Positions 58,275 through 64,000 of a stretch of 64,000 nucleotides of DNA are shown one piece after another (position 1 is the stretch's first letter; every line of letters starts with the position of its first letter). Source of the stretch: Notospermus geniculatus (Eukaryota; Nemertea; Pilidiophora; Heteronemertea; Lineidae); contig NMRB01000297.1 in assembly GCA_002633025.1 (NCBI GenBank), forward strand, positions 154,934-218,933, given 5' to 3'. The position numbers and the translations under genes are program-made. The notes below the pieces were generated by a model. That model was not told where the DNA came from and did not search any database. It saw nothing but the letters and a program-made list of their open reading frames with translations.

Positions 58275-59296
58275 CTCTAAAGAGCACCCTCCCACCACTT
58301 GAAGTTGTCAAGTTCTCCGGAGAGCCCACGGAATACTACAAGTTTGTAACGAGATATGAAGCAATGGTTGGATCGCAGAATCTGACGGATGCCCAAAAGA
58401 TGGCGAGACTCTTACAATTTGTCGATGGACCTGCTAAGACTGCCATTGAGGGTTTCGATGGTGTACCTGGTGGATTGACCCAGGCATTAGAAACCTTGAG
58501 AAAACGATTCGGTCAGCCACATGTTGTAGCAGAAGCTTGTGTTGATAAACTGACAGGAGGTGCCAGCATTGCTGCAACTGATGCTCAAGGACTTTGTAAT
58601 TTAGCTGACAGATCAAGAACCTTATTAGAGACTTTGAAGGGACTTGGTGCTGTAGGTGAGATGAATATGTCTAACTTGTCAAAGATGGCAAAGAAGTTAC
58701 CTGTCAGACTTCAGTATAAGTGGAGAGATGAAGCGCAACGTATCAGAGACAACTCAGGGAAACTGCCCAGCTTAGAGAATCTTGTGCGTTTCATTGAACG
58801 TCAAGCTGAAGCAGCCAACGATCCAGTATTCGGAAAAATCGGAGACGGTCACCCTACTAAACCAAAGCCAGCAACAGGTGCAAAGAAGAAAGCAGGTACA
58901 GGGCCTACTACTTCTACGTTTGCAACCAGTACTAGTTCGCCCAGTGAAGGGAGTTCAAGTTCTCCAAGTGAAGGGAGTTCAAGTTCTCCGAAGGGAGCTA
59001 GTGGTTCTCAAGGCACAGGTTTGAAATGCTATGACTGTGCGGGAGCGCACAGGTTAGGGGAGTGCCAGCAATTCAAAGGAAAAACTCTGAAACAACGTTC
59101 TGCCTTGGTCACTTCCAACAAACTGTGTTTTAACTGTCTGGGAAGGTCCCACAGGTACTCGGAATGTAGAGCCAAGCCTCAGTGTCAAGTGTGTCAACTC
59201 AAGCACTCAACCCTGTTGCACAGATATAAGGTGAAGACAGATGACAACAAGCCATACGGCTCGAAGGGGTCGCTGCCTGTAGGGGTTTGGGAATGA
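58262..59296 (+). CDS. BEL/Pao gag, capsid and nucleocapsid part
   Basis: Opens with LKSTLPPLEVVKFSGEPTEY, the typical DUF1759 gag start of BEL/Pao elements. A capsid-like helical region follows, then a three-fold SPSEGSSS repeat (58939-59000) and two zinc knuckles: CYDCAGAHRLGEC (C-x2-C-x3-H-x4-C) and CFNCLGRSHRYSEC, with a further C-x2-C-x3-H. It stops at 59296 where foreign sequence begins. Confidence 0.85.
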   Translation, partial: GTVIALKSTLPPLEVVKFSGEPTEYYKFVTRYEAMVGSQNLTDAQKMARLLQFVDGPAKTAIEGFDGVPGGLTQALETLRKRFGQPHVVAEACVDKLTGGASIAATDAQGLCNLADRSRTLLETLKGLGAVGEMNMSNLSKMAKKLPVRLQYKWRDEAQRIRDNSGKLPSLENLVRFIERQAEAANDPVFGKIGDGHPTKPKPATGAKKKAGTGPTTSTFATSTSSPSEGSSSSPSEGSSSSPKGASGSQGTGLKCYDCAGAHRLGECQQFKGKTLKQRSALVTSNKLCFNCLGRSHRYSECRAKPQCQVCQLKHSTLLHRYKVKTDDNKPYGSKGSLPVGVWE

Positions 59297-59511
59297 GGGT
59301 AATTGTTGTTAGGGATACCTATGAGGGACATTTTTTTGAAAGCAGAAAGAAATCAAAGGCGCCCCATGACTGTTCAACAACACGAATAGACCCTAACATG
59401 GTCCACACACGAATCTTTCAAGGCTGAGACTGACTTAACAGCACCTAGCGATTAAAGATGGAACTAACGGTCTGCCTTCCCTGGACACGAAAGAGGCTGG
59501 AGGAAGGGCAA

Positions 59512-59764
59512 TGTGGCAGAGTAGGATATGGATGTGCCGATGCCGACTGTGAAAACAAACAAAAAGCATAAGTTGTTGGTCACATGATCATCAAAATGGC
59601 AGCGCCCGTGATCTGATTTTCCTGCCCATAATCATGGGTTGGCAACAGGTGATATAAAAGGAATACCGGTACCCATAAAGTGAACGTTACGTCTGCTTTC
59701 TTGAAAGCATTAGTAGTTATAGCCATCAGTCTATCTCGGGTTCGAAATCAAAGAGTAATCCACA
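59512..59764 (+). mobile_element. LTR-like island between gag and pol
   Basis: 253 bases start TGTGG and end CCACA, the usual inverted ends of an LTR. They contain a TATA-like GATATAAAAGG (59651) and are preceded by the purine-rich GGCTGGAGGAAGGGCAA, like a polypurine tract. With 59297-59511 this looks like the 3' tail of another LTR element. No matching partner LTR or target duplication is seen, so recombination rather than simple insertion is likely. Confidence 0.55.
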
Positions 59765-59799
59765 CTTTTGATGTCTGGAAGTTGTCTCTTGGAACACTT

Positions 59800-62700
59800 C
59801 CTGGTTCTCTGCCACCATGTTGTTTGTACAAGAGGTTGCAGCTTCATGTCAACAGCTATGAGCCGATTGAAGTTCAGACAATGACAGGCATAGGAACTGT
59901 TCACAGTGGACATGTGGACTTTAGTGTGGAGGCGGTAAAGAGCCCCATGAGGAGAGTTCAAGTTCATGGTAGAGCGGTTGAAAGCCTGACTGTTAACTCG
60001 GCATACCCTGGCAATCTTACGAAGTGGGACCATCTCAAAGATGTTGAAATTCCTGAGGTTGAGATCAAGGATGTAACACTCTTGATTGGAGCTAACGTTC
60101 CAGAGGCACTTGTGCACATTGATTCTAGAATCGGTAGAAAGGGTGAGCCAACAGCAGTCAAGACAGTACTTGGTTGGAGTATTATTGGTCCTACGGGTAC
60201 AAGGGAAGGTAGTACAGCAAAGGTCAGTGTGAACTTTGGTTCTGTTAACGGTGAAATGGACAGGCAGATCTCGCGTTTTCTGGAACTTGATAGTGTTGGA
60301 GTGAAGGAAGTCCCTGGAATGTCAGTAGAGGACAGAAAGGCAACGAATATTCTACAGGAGAGTACCAAACTTGTTGATGGTAGATTTGAAGTGGGAATGC
60401 TGTGGCGTCAGGATAAACCATGGCTTCCAAACAACCGTAGTACTGCTGAATCGAGATTGAATTCACTGAAGCGTAAACTTGAGAGGAACCCCACTCTACA
60501 TCAGAAATACTCTGAGTTCATGACTAAGATGATTGACAAAAGATATGCCAGGCAGCTCACTCAGGAGGAGGCACAGGCTCACACAGATAAGACGTGGTAC
60601 TTGCCGCACCACTCAGTAGTGAATCCCAGGAAACCGGAGAAGGTCCGGGTAGTTTTTGATGCCGCAGCGTCTCATGGAAAGGTCAACCTCAATGATCAAC
60701 TCATGCAGGGACCAGACTTGATTAGTAGTCTATTGGGAATTTTGATAAGATTCCGAGAGAGGCCTGTAGCGATAGTAGGAGACATAGAGGCTATGTTTTT
60801 ACAAGTTGCTGTGCCAGAGGAGGACACAGAGGCATTACGCTTCCTATGGTGGAAGGACGGGAATTTAGATGGACCGGTACTCGAGTACAAGATGCTGAGG
60901 CATATTTTTGGAGCACGTGATTCACCTGCGTGTTGTAATTTTGCACTCAAGAAAACCGCAGAAAGGTGTGCTGGTCATTTCAGTGAGGAAGCCTGTGACG
61001 CAGTCAGAAGGTCGTTCTATGTGGATGATCATGCCAGTTCAGTGGACACTGTCGACATCGGTAAAGTCAGGATCCCAGAAGTCAGCGGAATCGTCGCTAC
61101 TGCTGGATTTCATATCAGAGACTGGTTGAGCAATAGCTTGGAGGTGATGATGTCAGTTCCTGAGGCTGTCAGAGCGGCAGCTGTGGTTGATTTGAACTTT
61201 GATAAGTCACTGGTGAATAGGACTTTAGGCATGGAATGGGATGTCAAGAATGATGTCTTCAGATTCAGTGTGTCGCTGGCAGAGAAACCAGCAACGAAGA
61301 GGGGAATCTTGTCCACCCTCAGTTCTATATTTGATCCGATGGGCCTCATATCCCCTGTGATATTAAAGGCGAAGACCCTGATGCAGCATCTGTGGAAGTT
61401 GCAGCTCGACTGGGACGAGGGTATCCCAATGGAGGAAAGCCGTACCTGGAATGATTGGAAAACCGGTTTGTTGAAGTTAGCTGCGCTGACCATACCCAGA
61501 TGTCATTTGTCACAACCCACTGACCATCTGGCTGAAGTGACACTGCATAATTTCTCAGATGGGTCTACAGTTGGGTATGGGATGTGTTCATATGTGAGGC
61601 TTGTATACGATGATGGGTCAATTCAGTGTTCTCTATTGATTGGGAGATCGAGGTGTGCTCCGGTGAAGACAACTTCCATTCCGAGATTGGAACTGCAGGC
61701 TGCGAGGTTATCAGTCAGAATCTGTCAAACTGTTCAAGAGGAGATAACCTACAGGATCAGCTCCGTAGTGTTTTGGACTGACTCGCAGACAGTCTTGAAT
61801 TATATTGCCAATGACAGTAAGCGCTTCAATGTGTATGTCGCCAACAGAGTGGCCGAGATTAGGGATGTGACAAGTCCAGACCAGTGGAAACATTGCCCTG
61901 GTGTAGAGAACCCTGCGGATGACGCTTCTAGGGGACTGGATCCCAGGGAGTTGAGCTTGCAGCATCGTTGGTTACGAGGACCAGAGTTCTTGTGGAAGAC
62001 TGAGGATTGTTGGCCTCAGTATCAGGCTGATGTGACAGAGCTTTCCGAGAATGATCCAGAAGTGAAACGCTGTGTGAATGTCAATGTGATGACTGTAGCT
62101 GAAGAGGCCGAGGGAAGTGTTGTCATGGAGTTGATAGAAACGTCAAGGTCGTGGAAGGATTTGGTAGCACGAGCAGCTGTAGTTATGAGACTGGGTCAAG
62201 TGTATGCTGTTGGTGATGAGAGTACACCCGAGGTTGTGAAGCAGGCGACAGAATGGATTGTCAAGGCTGTACAACGTCAGCATTTCTCTGAGGACATAAC
62301 TAGGCTGCAGGAGGGAAATGAGGTCAAGACTAGTAGCAGTCTTAGGAGCCTGAGGCCCATGCTAGCGAATGGTGTGCTGCGGGTAGGTGGGAGACTGGAC
62401 AATGCACCCACACTCTCATCGGATGAGAAATATCCCATCATTCTACCAAAGAATCACAGGATTAGTCAGTTGGTGATGCATGATGCTCATGCAAGACTAG
62501 CACATGCAGGAAGGGAACAAACCTTGGCCGAGACTAGGAAAGTGTTTTGGATACTTGGCGGGCGCCACCTGTCTAAGAATACCATTAGAAACTGTTTGGA
62601 TTGTCGTCGTGAGAATGCCAGACCCATGCAGCAGGTCATGGGAGCACTGCCAGAGTTCAGGCTTGTACCATTTGATCCTCCGTTCACCAACACAGGATGT

Positions 62701-63615
62701 GATCTGTTTGGACCCCTGACGGTCAAATGGGGCCGCAACAAGACTGTTAAAAGATGGGGATGTTTGTTTACTTGTTTGGTGACCAGAGCCGTGTATTTAG
62801 AGGCAGTGGATTCTCTCAGTACTGATGATTTCATTCTGACACTCAGGCAGTTTGTTAGTAGGCGTGGTCCTCCGGATGTGATCAGGTGTGACAACGGCAC
62901 GAACTTCACTGGTGCTGACAAAGAACTTGGGAAAGCCATTGATGAATGGAATAAGGATCAGATTGTAAGAGAAATGCAGCAAAGGGGCATTAGATTCATA
63001 TTTCAGCCTCCTGGTTCCCCGCATATTGCTGGAGTATTGGAGAGACTTGTCAAGATTTCAAAGAAGCATTTGAAAGCTCTGTCTGATGGTAGTCTGTTGA
63101 CAGACAACGGTCTGCGCACATTGTTAGCCGAAGCAGAGGCAATTATGAATAGCCGACCTCTGTGCCCAGTATCTGAGGATCCCAAGGACTATGAAGCTCT
63201 TACCCCGAACCATTTTCTTGTGCAAAGAAAATTGGTGGGATTGCCACCAGGAGTATTTGTGAAGGAAGACGGCCTGTTACGTAGAGAATGGAGGAAGGTC
63301 CAGTGGGCGACGGAGCTTTTCTGGCAAAGGTGGGTTAAGGAGTACCTACCATCTCTGCAGACACGGGATAAGTGGCGAACGACTCAGCGTGATGTACGTG
63401 TTGGCGATCTTGTTCTTCTTGTGGAAGTGGGCGTCAGGAGGAGTCAGTGGCCTCTTGGCAGGGTCACCAAGGTGATTTGTGGCCAGGATGATCATGTTCG
63501 TTCAGCGTTTGTCAAAACGGAAACCACGGAATTGCACCGCCCAATCGTTAAGATGTGTCTTTTGGAGGCTGCAGACGATGTTTCTTCCAAGGACGATTCT
63601 GTGGATCAGCAGTAG
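59800..63615 (+). CDS. BEL/Pao pol (protease remnant, RT, RNase H, integrase)
   Basis: A long uninterrupted frame. Homology to BEL/Pao pol starts near CCLYKRLQL, just after where the aspartic protease active site should be; that part is missing. Next come NLTKWDHLKDVEIPEVEIKD and VLGWSIIGPTG (end of protease and linker). Reverse transcriptase follows with VRVVFDAAASHGKVNLNDQL and FYVDDHAS (YVDD at 61018-61029). RNase H has HNFSDGS, RLELQ and WTDSQT. Integrase has an HHCC-like H..H..CLDC motif and a catalytic triad at Asp 62701, Asp 62890 and Glu 63040. The C-terminal DUF5641-like part ends at TAG 63613. The element cannot act alone without protease and whole gag. Confidence 0.9.
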   Translation, partial: PGSLPPCCLYKRLQLHVNSYEPIEVQTMTGIGTVHSGHVDFSVEAVKSPMRRVQVHGRAVESLTVNSAYPGNLTKWDHLKDVEIPEVEIKDVTLLIGANVPEALVHIDSRIGRKGEPTAVKTVLGWSIIGPTGTREGSTAKVSVNFGSVNGEMDRQISRFLELDSVGVKEVPGMSVEDRKATNILQESTKLVDGRFEVGMLWRQDKPWLPNNRSTAESRLNSLKRKLERNPTLHQKYSEFMTKMIDKRYARQLTQEEAQAHTDKTWYLPHHSVVNPRKPEKVRVVFDAAASHGKVNLNDQLMQGPDLISSLLGILIRFRERPVAIVGDIEAMFLQVAVPEEDTEALRFLWWKDGNLDGPVLEYKMLRHIFGARDSPACCNFALKKTAERCAGHFSEEACDAVRRSFYVDDHASSVDTVDIGKVRIPEVSGIVATAGFHIRDWLSNSLEVMMSVPEAVRAAAVVDLNFDKSLVNRTLGMEWDVKNDVFRFSVSLAEKPATKRGILSTLSSIFDPMGLISPVILKAKTLMQHLWKLQLDWDEGIPMEESRTWNDWKTGLLKLAALTIPRCHLSQPTDHLAEVTLHNFSDGSTVGYGMCSYVRLVYDDGSIQCSLLIGRSRCAPVKTTSIPRLELQAARLSVRICQTVQEEITYRISSVVFWTDSQTVLNYIANDSKRFNVYVANRVAEIRDVTSPDQWKHCPGVENPADDASRGLDPRELSLQHRWLRGPEFLWKTEDCWPQYQADVTELSENDPEVKRCVNVNVMTVAEEAEGSVVMELIETSRSWKDLVARAAVVMRLGQVYAVGDESTPEVVKQATEWIVKAVQRQHFSEDITRLQEGNEVKTSSSLRSLRPMLANGVLRVGGRLDNAPTLSSDEKYPIILPKNHRISQLVMHDAHARLAHAGREQTLAETRKVFWILGGRHLSKNTIRNCLDCRRENARPMQQVMGALPEFRLVPFDPPFTNTGCDLFGPLTVKWGRNKTVKRWGCLFTCLVTRAVYLEAVDSLSTDDFILTLRQFVSRRGPPDVIRCDNGTNFTGADKELGKAIDEWNKDQIVREMQQRGIRFIFQPPGSPHIAGVLERLVKISKKHLKALSDGSLLTDNGLRTLLAEAEAIMNSRPLCPVSEDPKDYEALTPNHFLVQRKLVGLPPGVFVKEDGLLRREWRKVQWATELFWQRWVKEYLPSLQTRDKWRTTQRDVRVGDLVLLVEVGVRRSQWPLGRVTKVICGQDDHVRSAFVKTETTELHRPIVKMCLLEAADDVSSKDDSVDQQ

Positions 63616-64000
63616 ATTTCACTCAGGACCGTATTCTTTCGTACGTTTACGTGTATGTCATGTACCTTACGATCATTTGCTCGGGAGGACGAGATGCTTT
63701 GATTCATTGCGTTTGTGAAAAAATTGACGCGATATAGTGTTGTGGAGATCAAAAGGGTTAACAATTGTGTTTGATGATTTCTGGGAGAGTACGAATCGTG
63801 GAACATTCTTGTGGAATTCAAGGAATCTGTGTTCAGTTGAGTTTATTGTAGTGTCTGATGAGCTATGGGACACTTGATACAAGGTCAAGGTCATGTTTGT
63901 TTTGATGTCTTAAAGTACGTTTAACCCATTCAGGGACACCGCTTAGTTATAAGAGTTCGGTATGTTTTATTTTTACCTGAAACCCTGTGATATGTTTTAA
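63616..64000. other. 3' flank of BEL/Pao pol, nothing resolved
   Basis: No polypurine tract with a following TG-start LTR can be identified, and no match to the 5' leader. The 3' LTR, if present, lies beyond the window. Confidence 0.5.

Noticed and set aside
59680-59799. N-terminal 40 codons of the pol reading frame as genuine protein
   Set aside because: They are read from the LTR-like island and unmatched sequence; BEL/Pao similarity starts only near 59800.

Overview
This window is animal genomic DNA. It has GT-AG introns with good splice consensus, exons of 50-1500 bp spread over tens of kilobases, dense intronic foldback repeats, tRNA-derived SINE-like sequence and a BEL/Pao retroelement. 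Frequent AGGCCTA and TACATGTA runs, together with the gene content, fit a marine invertebrate deuterostome such as an echinoderm or relative. That placement is an inference and no species call is made. There are two N gaps (1165-1442 and 46814-47007) and a few single Ns.

Region 1 (1-46 kb) is essentially one plus-strand gene, a tensin. It starts at an ATG in a perfect GCCACC context (11734). I can chain 14 exons by matched splice phase, plus one extra linker exon (43953-44204), to 46059. They encode the PTEN-like phosphatase domain, the C2 domain and a very long S/T/P/Q-rich linker, about 1476 residues in all. The SH2 and PTB exons expected at the C-terminus are not in the window. A possible alternative upstream exon lies at 321-374. 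Unlike tensins that lost the catalytic Cys, this one keeps a full C-x5-R-T signature (Cys125), although the acidic residue of the WPD-like loop is Glu.

Within the tensin introns, an antisense three-exon gene (17119 to about 15340) encodes SAP, SWIM zinc-finger and truncated YqaJ-type nuclease domains. It is bounded by a perfect 24-bp inverted repeat. Minus-strand exon-like ORFs of uncertain identity lie at 1443-2130 and 4334-4622. Many hairpin MITEs, tandem repeats built around an AAnATGGC core, SINE heads and dispersed repeats fill the rest.

Region 2 (47.9-50.2 kb) is a Tc1/mariner-like inverted-repeat element. It is interrupted by a second element with exact TTAA target duplications.

Region 3 (51.0-56.8 kb) is a multi-exon DDE-transposase-like gene. 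Its central catalytic triad is intact, a 0.87-kb tandem duplication disturbs the 3' half, and the last exon is missing.

Region 4 (57.6-63.6 kb) is a BEL/Pao retrotransposon. Gag is broken by a frameshift, the protease start is replaced by an LTR-like island, and the reverse transcriptase, RNase H and integrase reading frame is long and uninterrupted. The final 385 bases are non-coding.
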